Of a DNA stretch of 53,213 nt, positions 16,483-23,993 are shown piece by piece; the stretch's first letter is position 1; the number at the start of each line of letters is the position of its first letter. The notes beneath the pieces were generated by a model. The model was not told the DNA's origin and did no database searches. It saw only the letters and a program-made list of their open reading frames with translations. Made by a program: the position numbers and the translations under genes. The stretch is taken from contig JAFTYD010000041.1 of NCBI GenBank assembly GCA_017464845.1, positions 1 to 53,213 of the forward strand. The letters are read 5' to 3'. Source of the stretch: Clostridia bacterium (GTDB lineage: Bacteria > Bacillota > Clostridia > Christensenellales > UBA1242).

Positions 16483-19400
16483 ATGGAATTAAACGGAAAA
16501 AAAGTTGAACAGTTTGTACATACAACCGACCCAAATAATGGTAGTTCGTTTGGCGTTGTTGCTAATTCTGAAGGTTTCGACATTAAAAATGCCGAAGATT
16601 CTCAAGCTTATCACTATATCCATAGAGTAGCTCAAATCTTTACTCGTCAAATAGATGACAAAGCTATTACTGAACTTTCAGAAGATGTATTTAAACAAGT
16701 AAAAAGACCAAAAGAAGGTGCTAAACCTAACATCTTCACAAAGAAACTCAGGGAAAGAGATTATGAATTTGTTCCTGAATTACAATCACATAAGGTTGAA
16801 ATCGTTGCTACATCTACTCTTAATGCTCTTAACGAAAAAGCAGATGTCGATTTCCGTAAAACACCTGAAAAGGCACCTTATAGAGTTATAACATCAAAAC
16901 TTCCTGATGGAAGACAATATGTTGTTAAAGCTACATATATCGGTAAATGTTACGGTAATGATCCAAGAACTGGTAACTATGTTTATCATGCTTTTATCTT
17001 ACCAAAAGGCGTTGAACTTTCTCACGACCAAATCAAAAATTTACCTTTCATTAGTGGTTTAGATAAAAAGAATGAAAACAAACCATTGGTAGTTCATAGT
17101 ATCGATGTTGATAAATTACCAAAAGAAACTAAAAAAGCTCCTGCAGAAAAAAGTGGTACTACTGCCACCCCAATAAAAAATACTCCTGCAGAAAAAAGTG
17201 GAGATACTACACCTCCTAAAAAACCTGCAGCAAAAAAGGAACCTACTGTAGACCCTAAATCAAAGAAAGGTCCTGAAGAAGAAAATAATAACACACCTAA
17301 AAAACCTGCAGAAGTTAAAAAACCAACTGGTAACGATTCAAAGAAAGGTCCTGAAGAAGAATCTGGTACTCCTGCTAAGAAACCTGAAAAAGGTCCAGCT
17401 GAAACAGAGAAGAAACCAAATCCTACTCCAAAAAAACCTACTCAAACAACAGATCCTAAACCAGTTCAAGGAGCAACAAAGAAAACTCCTAAAGCTTCTG
17501 AAAATAATAATGGCGTAACAGGAAATCCTGTTGTACCTCCAAATGGTAATAATGGAGGAAATCCTACTGGAAAAAGTGGAGAACCTACCCCTCCAAATAA
17601 TACAACTATTTCAGATATTCAAAAAAATAAATCAGGAAATAGCGAAATTCGTGTTACCAACAAAACAGCAAGTTTTCTTATCCGTAATCAAGTTTTAGAT
17701 GCAGATGGTAAACTTCAAGATGATGGTAATCCACAAAAAATCTCTATTTTAAACAATGCTGAAAAAAATAATACAATGTTTAAATTCACTTCTGGAGGAA
17801 ATGTTCTTGCAGAAGTTACTGGTAAAGATAACTTAAGTTTAAAAATTAACGAAAATTTATCTACACAATTCAAAAACGTTGCAAAAACAGGTAACGAAAA
17901 AGTTGATTCTGTTCTTGATATAATTGCAAATGGTGGAAACCTTCCTATTGACCATGCAGCGATTGTTGATAAACAAGGCAATATCCACGTTACATTAGAT
18001 TCTGGTGCTTCAATTACTTTCGGAAAAGAAGGTGTAACAATTGAAGATAAAGAAAAACCAGAAAGCAAAGTATTCGTTCCTTCTGAAAAGAATATTGATA
18101 TCACAATTTCAAGATCAGCTCTTGAAAGAGCATTCTCTGGAGAAAATGCAAATATCACAGTTCAATCAGTTGATAAAAACGGAAATTATCAAAATGTTCG
18201 CTCAAAACCAATTACTCACTCACAATTTATGCAAAATACAGCTTTAGCTCTTGCTAAAACACATCCAAAAGATGCTCCACATGTAACTACAATGGGCGAA
18301 AATCAAATTGCAACATTCCCTAACCCAGGTGGAAATCCTAAATCTATTATATTAATGAAACAAAATGGTACTTGGCATATTTATGCAAATATTAAAGATT
18401 ACAAAGGCCATGACAATGTTTCAACAGGATTCTTCCCTATTGAAAGAATTATCTCTGAAGATAATCGTTTAAAAATTGATACAATTAAAACAAATACACG
18501 TTCTGGTAAAGGTAACCTTGCATTAACTGCAAACATTGACCCAGCAACTCTTACATCTCTTACTAAATTTATTGAAGATAATGGTATAGAGTATTTGAAA
18601 GATGGAAAAGGTATCGATGCCAGCGAAACAAATACTTTTGATAATAAAGCTACAGGTCTTCAAAGACAAGAACAAAAGAATGATGAAATTGTTGCTACAG
18701 AAGAAAAACAAAAAGTTATTGTTGAAGGAAAAGTAGCAAAAGATCAAAAATTTAATGAACAATTAGCTACTGCTGGTTCAAGCAAAGTTACAAAAGCTAC
18801 TTTCTTGATTCATGATAAAGTAATTGAAAAAATTGATGAAAACGGCAAACCTGTTTATAAAGATGTTGAAAATCCTCAAAAGGTTTCTGTTTATACCCCT
18901 AGAGCAAAAAATGAAATGTTTAAATTCAGTATTAAAAATAGCCCAATCGCTACTGTTACTGAAAATAAAGAAACTCAAAAACTTAATTTAAATATTCCTG
19001 AATCTTTCAGATCTAAATTTGAAAGTTTAGAAAAAACAGGAAACCCTAATATTGATGGAATTGTTGATAGAATCTTAAATGGTGAATCTATTGAAGTTGA
19101 TAAAGCTTCAATGGTTCAAACTGATGGTTCTTTGCGTGTTGCTTTAAATGGTGGTGCTTCATCTATCGTATTTGGTAGAAATGGTATTACTATTGAAGAT
19201 AAGAATGCAAATCAAGCTATTACCCTTGATGCTGGTAATACAATTGATATATCAGTTTCTCAAACTGCTGCTCAAAGAGCTTTATCTGGAGATAAAGGTT
19301 CAAATATTACTTCTCAAGTGTTAAAAGATGGAGAATATAGAGATATCAATTCTAATGTTGTAAAAAATTCTCCTATTTCAAGAAACCTTCTTCTTGCACT

Positions 19401-20973
19401 TGCTACTACATCTCCTGAAGGTCAACCTGTTAATTTAGACAAAGAAGGCAAACATACTGTTTATAGATTTGCTAATGAAGGTGGAGAACCTAAAGACATT
19501 TATATGTATGTTCACGATGGCAAAGTAAGTATGTATGCAAACATCAGAGACTTCAATGGACATAAACAAGGTGTTGATTTCTTCGACCTTGAAAACGTTG
19601 TAATTTCTGAAGATAATAAAATTAAATTTGATACTGTAACTGGTTCTTCTCGTGCTAACATTTCTATTACTGCTGGACTTACTCCTGAATGTTTAGGAAA
19701 GGTTAAAGGCGTATTAGATGGAAATAGTGTTAAGTATAGCACAGAAAAAACTTTAGATAGTAGTAAAACAAATACTTTCAATAACGATACAATCGGTATT
19801 GTTAGAAAACAAAGAGTTGAAGAAGTAACTGGAGATATCGGTGATCCAGGCCCTGGCGGCGGATCTGGCGGCGGATCTGGTGGATCTGGCGGCGGATCTG
19901 GTGGATCTGGTGGTTCTGGCGGTACTATTGTTGATCCAGGCCCTGGTGGTGGTTCTGGTGGATCTGGCGGATCTGGTGGATCTGGTGGTTCTGGTGGTTC
20001 TGGTGGACAACTCGACCCTAACTTCCCAAAACCTGTTGAAGCTCCATTAGATAACTATAAACCAAAACAACCAAGAAACCCATTGAAAGAAACTCTTGGT
20101 GAAGTAATTAGCGACTCTATTAAAAATGGTATTAATAAAAATAAAGCAGGTATTGCTTGCGTATTAGCTTTCGGTGCTGTATGTTGTATCTTAGCATGTG
20201 CTATATTCCCTGCAGCTTCTGCATTCCTTTCAATTGCAACTATTGGTCTTTTCGCTGTTGCTGGTTTAATTAATGAAATGAATGATCTTAAAATTCCTAC
20301 TAAAGAACAAAGAATTGAGAAAAAACTTCATAAAATGATTGACAAATGCGCTAAACTTGAAAAGAACAAAGATAAAATTCTTAGCAAACAAGAAACTTTA
20401 AAGAATAAAATTCAAAGAATTAAAAATGATCAATCTTACTTAAAGAGTCAAGGTAAAGAAGTTATCGAAAAAGTTTCTAAATTAACAGAACAATATAACG
20501 CATTAAAAGCTAAAGAAGCTGATGGTTCTCTTTCTAGAAAAGAAAGAAAGCAAATGAAAAAGCTTTACAAGGAAATTATTGAATTATCTTATTCTAAAGA
20601 CGATGTTAAAGAATTATCTAAATTAGAGAAATCTTACACTAAATTAGGAAGAGAAATAATGGATATTCAAGCTGCATTAGATTATTATGAAGAAATTGCA
20701 ACTGAACATGGACATAAAATTGAACATACTCATGACCATTCAAGTGAACATGATCATGAACATGATGATAATCCTACAATTGATAATTCAAATGGACTTA
20801 GAATTGATCCTAATATGATTGAAAATATCAATGCAGGAACCTTGAATGGTGATAACCTTGAAATCAATGATGAAACTAAGGACGAAACTAAAGAAGACGA
20901 TATGCTTGATCTTGATGACAATAATAAACCACCTACTACTAAGAAAAATGATGGCCCAGAACTTGGCAAATAA
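16483..20973 (+). CDS. Giant modular repeat protein with Gly-Ser linkers, unknown function
   Basis: A 1496-residue protein with no signal peptide. Layout: an N-terminal domain (1-212); a Pro/Lys/Glu/Thr-rich disordered linker (213-385) with repeated KKGPEEE and APAEKSG units; two homologous ~335-residue domains (396-728 and 772-1108), each opening with FLI and ending with TNTF-N-TG-like residues; two Gly-Ser tracts, each introduced by DPGPGG (1122-1175); a two-helix membrane hairpin (1224-1262); a coiled coil (about 1270-1405); a His cluster (eight His in 1409-1427); and an acidic tail. The C-terminal anchor would leave the long N-terminal part cytosolic, unless it leaves by a non-Sec route. 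Strong promoter, single gene. I recognise no family; adhesin-like, scaffold and secreted-substrate roles are all open. Confidence 0.85.
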   Translation: MELNGKKVEQFVHTTDPNNGSSFGVVANSEGFDIKNAEDSQAYHYIHRVAQIFTRQIDDKAITELSEDVFKQVKRPKEGAKPNIFTKKLRERDYEFVPELQSHKVEIVATSTLNALNEKADVDFRKTPEKAPYRVITSKLPDGRQYVVKATYIGKCYGNDPRTGNYVYHAFILPKGVELSHDQIKNLPFISGLDKKNENKPLVVHSIDVDKLPKETKKAPAEKSGTTATPIKNTPAEKSGDTTPPKKPAAKKEPTVDPKSKKGPEEENNNTPKKPAEVKKPTGNDSKKGPEEESGTPAKKPEKGPAETEKKPNPTPKKPTQTTDPKPVQGATKKTPKASENNNGVTGNPVVPPNGNNGGNPTGKSGEPTPPNNTTISDIQKNKSGNSEIRVTNKTASFLIRNQVLDADGKLQDDGNPQKISILNNAEKNNTMFKFTSGGNVLAEVTGKDNLSLKINENLSTQFKNVAKTGNEKVDSVLDIIANGGNLPIDHAAIVDKQGNIHVTLDSGASITFGKEGVTIEDKEKPESKVFVPSEKNIDITISRSALERAFSGENANITVQSVDKNGNYQNVRSKPITHSQFMQNTALALAKTHPKDAPHVTTMGENQIATFPNPGGNPKSIILMKQNGTWHIYANIKDYKGHDNVSTGFFPIERIISEDNRLKIDTIKTNTRSGKGNLALTANIDPATLTSLTKFIEDNGIEYLKDGKGIDASETNTFDNKATGLQRQEQKNDEIVATEEKQKVIVEGKVAKDQKFNEQLATAGSSKVTKATFLIHDKVIEKIDENGKPVYKDVENPQKVSVYTPRAKNEMFKFSIKNSPIATVTENKETQKLNLNIPESFRSKFESLEKTGNPNIDGIVDRILNGESIEVDKASMVQTDGSLRVALNGGASSIVFGRNGITIEDKNANQAITLDAGNTIDISVSQTAAQRALSGDKGSNITSQVLKDGEYRDINSNVVKNSPISRNLLLALATTSPEGQPVNLDKEGKHTVYRFANEGGEPKDIYMYVHDGKVSMYANIRDFNGHKQGVDFFDLENVVISEDNKIKFDTVTGSSRANISITAGLTPECLGKVKGVLDGNSVKYSTEKTLDSSKTNTFNNDTIGIVRKQRVEEVTGDIGDPGPGGGSGGGSGGSGGGSGGSGGSGGTIVDPGPGGGSGGSGGSGGSGGSGGSGGQLDPNFPKPVEAPLDNYKPKQPRNPLKETLGEVISDSIKNGINKNKAGIACVLAFGAVCCILACAIFPAASAFLSIATIGLFAVAGLINEMNDLKIPTKEQRIEKKLHKMIDKCAKLEKNKDKILSKQETLKNKIQRIKNDQSYLKSQGKEVIEKVSKLTEQYNALKAKEADGSLSRKERKQMKKLYKEIIELSYSKDDVKELSKLEKSYTKLGREIMDIQAALDYYEEIATEHGHKIEHTHDHSSEHDHEHDDNPTIDNSNGLRIDPNMIENINAGTLNGDNLEINDETKDETKEDDMLDLDDNNKPPTTKKNDGPELGK
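17110..17580 (+). repeat. Pro/Lys/Glu-rich linker repeats
   Basis: Within the giant protein, short units recur: APAEKSG or PAEKSG (twice), KKGPEEE (twice), KKPAE/KKPEKGPAE. This is low-complexity, probably disordered sequence, resembling the Pro-Lys stalks of surface proteins. Confidence 0.7.
17668..18666 (+). repeat. Large domain repeat, copy A
   Basis: Codes for residues 396-728 of the giant protein. It shares with copy B landmarks such as ASFLIR/ATFLIH, NPQKISI/NPQKVSV, MFKF, KTGN, GITIEDK-like, IDITIS/IDISVS, MYANIRDF/IYANIKDY and TNTF near the end. Confidence 0.85.
18796..19806 (+). repeat. Large domain repeat, copy B
   Basis: Codes for residues 772-1108. Same order of landmarks as copy A but clearly diverged in sequence, so the duplication is old or the copies are under different selection. 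Confidence 0.85.
19843..20007 (+). repeat. Tandem Gly-Gly-Ser coding repeats
   Basis: Two tracts of GGATCTGGT-type codons encode GGS and GGGS runs, each preceded by GATCCAGGCCCTGG (DPGPG). The DNA is locally GC-rich for this genome and prone to slippage. The product is a flexible linker between repeat B and the membrane hairpin. Confidence 0.9.
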
Positions 20974-20993
20974 TATAAGGAATAAATAAAATT

Positions 20994-22085
20994 ATGAAAA
21001 TTGGTGTTGTTGGACTCCCTAATGTTGGGAAGAGCACCCTGTTCAATGCTATAACAGAAGCTGGAGCAGAAAGTGCAAATTATCCATTCTGCACTATAGA
21101 ACCGAATGTCGGCATTGTCGATGTTCCTGATGAACGCTTAGGTAAACTAGGCGTTCTTTATAGTACAGAAAAAATTACTCCTGCATCTATTGAATTTGTT
21201 GACATTGCAGGATTAGTCGCTGGCGCTAGCCATGGCGAAGGACTTGGAAATAAATTTCTAAGTCATATCAGAGAAGTTGATGCAATTGTTCATGTTGTTA
21301 GATGTTTTGAAAATGAAAACATTATTCATGTAAACGGAACAGTTGACCCTATCAGAGATATCGAAATAATAAACTTGGAACTTGCTATTTCTGATTTAGA
21401 ACAAGTTACAAAGTTTTTAGACAAAAATATAAAACTTGTTAAAACAGGTGATAAATCTCTTGCCCCTACTGTTGAATTACTCTCAAGAGTTAAAGAAGTT
21501 CTTGAAAACAATGGACAAGCAAGATCATTAAATTTTGATGAAAATGAACAAAAAATAATAAAAAATTTCTGTCTTTTAACTGCAAAACCTGTTATTTATG
21601 TTGCTAATATCGGTGAAAACGATATTGAAACAGGAACTAACAAATATGTTGAGCAAGTTAAAGAATATGCGACAAAAAACAATTCTAACATGATTTCTCT
21701 TTGCGCAAAGATTGAAGAAGAAATTATTGGTCTTGAAAAAGATGAAAGAGAAATGTTTAAGGAAGAATTAAAAATAAAAGAAAGTGGACTTGAAAAACTT
21801 GTTAAATCAAGTTATGACCTTTTAGGCCTTATGAGTTATTTGACTGCTGGCGAAAAAGAAGTTAGAGCGTGGACTATCACAAAAGGAACTAAAGCTCCTG
21901 CTGCTGCCGGAAAAATTCATACAGACTTTGAAAAAGGTTTTATCAAAGCTGAAATAGTTTCCTATGATGATTTAATTGAAGCTGGAAGTTTCAATAAAGC
22001 AAAAGAAAAAGGTAAAGTTAGAATTGAAGGTAAAGAATACATTATGCAAGACGGAGATGTTGTTTTATTCAGATTTAATAACTAA
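20994..22085 (+). CDS. ychF: Redox-regulated ATPase YchF
   Basis: A 363-residue Obg-family P-loop protein (OLA1/YchF) that hydrolyses ATP rather than GTP and associates with ribosomes. Motifs: GLPNVGKSTLFNAIT (G1), DIAGLVAGASHGEGLGN (G3), YVANIGEND (altered G4, NxxE rather than NKxD, typical of YchF), a helical middle and a C-terminal TGS domain ending IMQDGDVVLFRFN. Weak ribosome binding site (AAGGA). It starts 20 bases after the giant gene and may be partly cotranscribed with it. Confidence 0.96.
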   Translation: MKIGVVGLPNVGKSTLFNAITEAGAESANYPFCTIEPNVGIVDVPDERLGKLGVLYSTEKITPASIEFVDIAGLVAGASHGEGLGNKFLSHIREVDAIVHVVRCFENENIIHVNGTVDPIRDIEIINLELAISDLEQVTKFLDKNIKLVKTGDKSLAPTVELLSRVKEVLENNGQARSLNFDENEQKIIKNFCLLTAKPVIYVANIGENDIETGTNKYVEQVKEYATKNNSNMISLCAKIEEEIIGLEKDEREMFKEELKIKESGLEKLVKSSYDLLGLMSYLTAGEKEVRAWTITKGTKAPAAAGKIHTDFEKGFIKAEIVSYDDLIEAGSFNKAKEKGKVRIEGKEYIMQDGDVVLFRFNN

Positions 22086-22094
22086 ATAATTCTT

Positions 22095-22137
22095 AAAAGA
22101 GAAACTTACCTATCAAACTTTAAGTTTCTCTTTTTTA
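22095..22137 (+). terminator. Terminator after ychF
   Basis: AAAAGAGAAACTT pairs with AAGTTTCTCTTTT, followed by T residues. It ends 13 bases before mrnC, whose AAAGG ribosome binding site abuts it. Confidence 0.85.
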
Positions 22138-22149
22138 AAAGGCTTAAAA

Positions 22150-22527
22150 ATGACTATAAAAGAAATTACTCAAATGTCTCCTCTTGCTATTGCTTTTGTT
22201 GGAGATGCTGTTCATACATTATATTTAAGAGACTACTTTATAAAAAATCAAATTTTGAAACAAGCAAATTATCATAAAGAAGTTTCAAGATTTTGTAACG
22301 CAAAATCTCAAGCACAAGCATTGGATCTTATTTATGAAGAATTAAATGAAGATGAAAAAGAAATAATAAGAAGAGCTAGAAATTCAAAGTCAAAACATTG
22401 TGCAAAAAATTTTAGTGAAGAAGATTATAAAAAAGCCACATCGTTTGAAGCTTTAGTTGGATATTTATATCTTTTAGAAAACAAAGATAGATTAGATTAT
22501 ATCTTAAAAAAAATATATAATTTTTAA
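22150..22527 (+). CDS. mrnC: Mini-ribonuclease III
   Basis: A 125-residue RNase III catalytic domain without a dsRNA-binding domain. It matures 23S rRNA ends. Visible: LAIAFVGDAVHTLYLRDYF near the N-terminus (with the catalytic Asp), ARNSKSKHCAKN in the middle and KATSFEALVGYLYLL with the second acidic residue. Length is normal (120-140). It precedes rlmB and sigH as in Bacillus and Clostridium, where cysS usually lies before it; here cysS is absent. Confidence 0.95.
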   Translation: MTIKEITQMSPLAIAFVGDAVHTLYLRDYFIKNQILKQANYHKEVSRFCNAKSQAQALDLIYEELNEDEKEIIRRARNSKSKHCAKNFSEEDYKKATSFEALVGYLYLLENKDRLDYILKKIYNF

Positions 22528-22539
22528 TAGGAGAAAATT

Positions 22540-23265
22540 ATGCAAATAGAAGGAAGAAATCAAGTAAGGGAAGCTATCGTTTCTAACCTTACTATTAATA
22601 AACTCTTAATAGATAAAAATTTCTCAAATAGAAAAGATGAAATTATAAATATGGCAAGCAAAGCTAGATTAAAAATTGAATATATGCCAAAATCTGCATT
22701 AGATAAAATTTCAAAAACTTCTCATCATCAAGGATATATTGCTGAAGTTGTTGATTTTAGTTATTCTACTGTTGAAGAGATAATGGATTTTGCAAAAGAT
22801 TCAAACACCCCTCCTTTTATCGTTCTTTTAGATGGAATTGAAGATCCTCATAATTTAGGTGCAATTATTCGTTCTTGTGAATGCGCTGGTGTTCATGGAA
22901 TTATCCTTCCAAAAAATAGAGCTTGCAAAGTAAATGAAACTGTTATTAGAACAAGTGCTGGTGCAATTGCAAATATGAAAATCGCTGAAGTTGTAAATCT
23001 TAAAGAAGCTATTGATTATTTAAAAGATAATGGTGTTTGGATTTATGCTGCTGAAACTGGCGGAAACTTAATTTATAATGAAGACTTAAAAGGTCCTATT
23101 GCTATTGTTATTGGTTCTGAAGGTAAAGGTGTAAAACCTTCTATTAGAACTTATTGTGATGGCATTGTTACTTTACCTTTATGTGGAAATGTAAATTCAT
23201 TAAACGCAAGCGTTGCATGTGGAATTGTTGTTTTTGAAATTTTAAGACAAAGAAGTAATAAATAA
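22540..23265 (+). CDS. rlmB: 23S rRNA (guanosine-2'-O)-methyltransferase RlmB/TrmH family
   Basis: A 241-residue SPOUT methyltransferase. The N-terminal substrate-binding part begins MQIEGRNQVREAI. The catalytic domain has LLDGIEDPHNLGAIIRSCE, IVIGSEGKGVKPSI and LPLCGNVNSLNASVACGIV, the three knot motifs that bind SAM. It acts with mrnC on 23S rRNA. Ribosome binding site AGGAG is 8 bases before the ATG. Its stop shares one base with the start of sigH. Confidence 0.95.
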   Translation: MQIEGRNQVREAIVSNLTINKLLIDKNFSNRKDEIINMASKARLKIEYMPKSALDKISKTSHHQGYIAEVVDFSYSTVEEIMDFAKDSNTPPFIVLLDGIEDPHNLGAIIRSCECAGVHGIILPKNRACKVNETVIRTSAGAIANMKIAEVVNLKEAIDYLKDNGVWIYAAETGGNLIYNEDLKGPIAIVIGSEGKGVKPSIRTYCDGIVTLPLCGNVNSLNASVACGIVVFEILRQRSNK

Positions 23266-23843
23266 TGGATAAAATTGAAGATTTTGTTTTGCTTGCTCAA
23301 CAAGGTGATGAGCAAGCCGAAGAAAAAGTATTTGAAAATTTTAAGGAAACTGTAAATCAAATTTGTAGAAGTTATTTCCTTATTGATGGAGATGTTGAAG
23401 ACTTAATTCAAGAAGGAATGATAGGACTTTACAAAGCTATAAAAAACTTTTCTATTGTTTCAAATGCCTCTTTCAAAACATTTGCAACTTTGTGTATAAA
23501 AAGACAAATTCAAACAGCAATTAAACATGCTTCAACACAAAAAAATAAACCTCTTTCAGAAGCAATAAATTTTACTTCAATATCAGATAATAATTCTTCT
23601 GATGAAGAAGTTTTCTTACAATCAAATAAATTGTCCCCTGATGATAAAATGATAGCAAATGAAAACTTTAATGAACTAAAAGAAAAAATTAAAAATGCTC
23701 TTTCTGATATGGAATTAAAAATATTAAATTTATACTTACAAGGTTTTACTTATGCTGAAATTTCTTTTAAACTTAATCTAAACAAAAAGAGCGTTGATAA
23801 TGCACTTAGCAGAATAAAAAATAAATTATCTTATTTGAAATAA
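23265..23843 (+). CDS. sigH: Sigma factor, SigH-like
   Basis: A 192-residue sigma-70-family protein with region 2 (VEDLIQEGMIGLYKAIKNF and FKTFATLCIKRQIQTAI) and region 4 (LQGFTYAEISFKLNLNKKSV). Its position after rlmB matches sigH of Bacillota, where it controls early sporulation and competence; the rae1/yacP gene usually between them is missing. The ATG overlaps the rlmB stop by one base, so translation is coupled. At 192 residues it is slightly shorter than B. subtilis SigH (218). Whether this lineage sporulates cannot be told here. Confidence 0.87.
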   Translation: MDKIEDFVLLAQQGDEQAEEKVFENFKETVNQICRSYFLIDGDVEDLIQEGMIGLYKAIKNFSIVSNASFKTFATLCIKRQIQTAIKHASTQKNKPLSEAINFTSISDNNSSDEEVFLQSNKLSPDDKMIANENFNELKEKIKNALSDMELKILNLYLQGFTYAEISFKLNLNKKSVDNALSRIKNKLSYLK

Positions 23844-23849
23844 AGTAAA

Positions 23850-23887
23850 AAAAACTTTAAAATGTTGTATCGTTTTAAAGTTTTTTT
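23850..23887 (+). terminator. Terminator after sigH
   Basis: AAACTTTAAAA and TTTTAAAGTTT form an 11-bp stem followed by a T tract. Confidence 0.85.
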
Positions 23888-23993
23888 ATTATTCATTCTT
23901 TTTGTTTTTATTTTACTTTTAAGAATTATTAAATCACTTGACTTTTTATATATAAAATATTAAAATTTAATAGTATTTTTGGAGGAATATTCT

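Noticed and set aside
19753-20050. Long frames rich in Thr-Arg-Ser (minus) or Ala-Asp-Leu (plus) over the Gly-Ser tract
   Set aside because: They are shadows of the GGATCT-type repeat in other frames, with no ribosome binding site.
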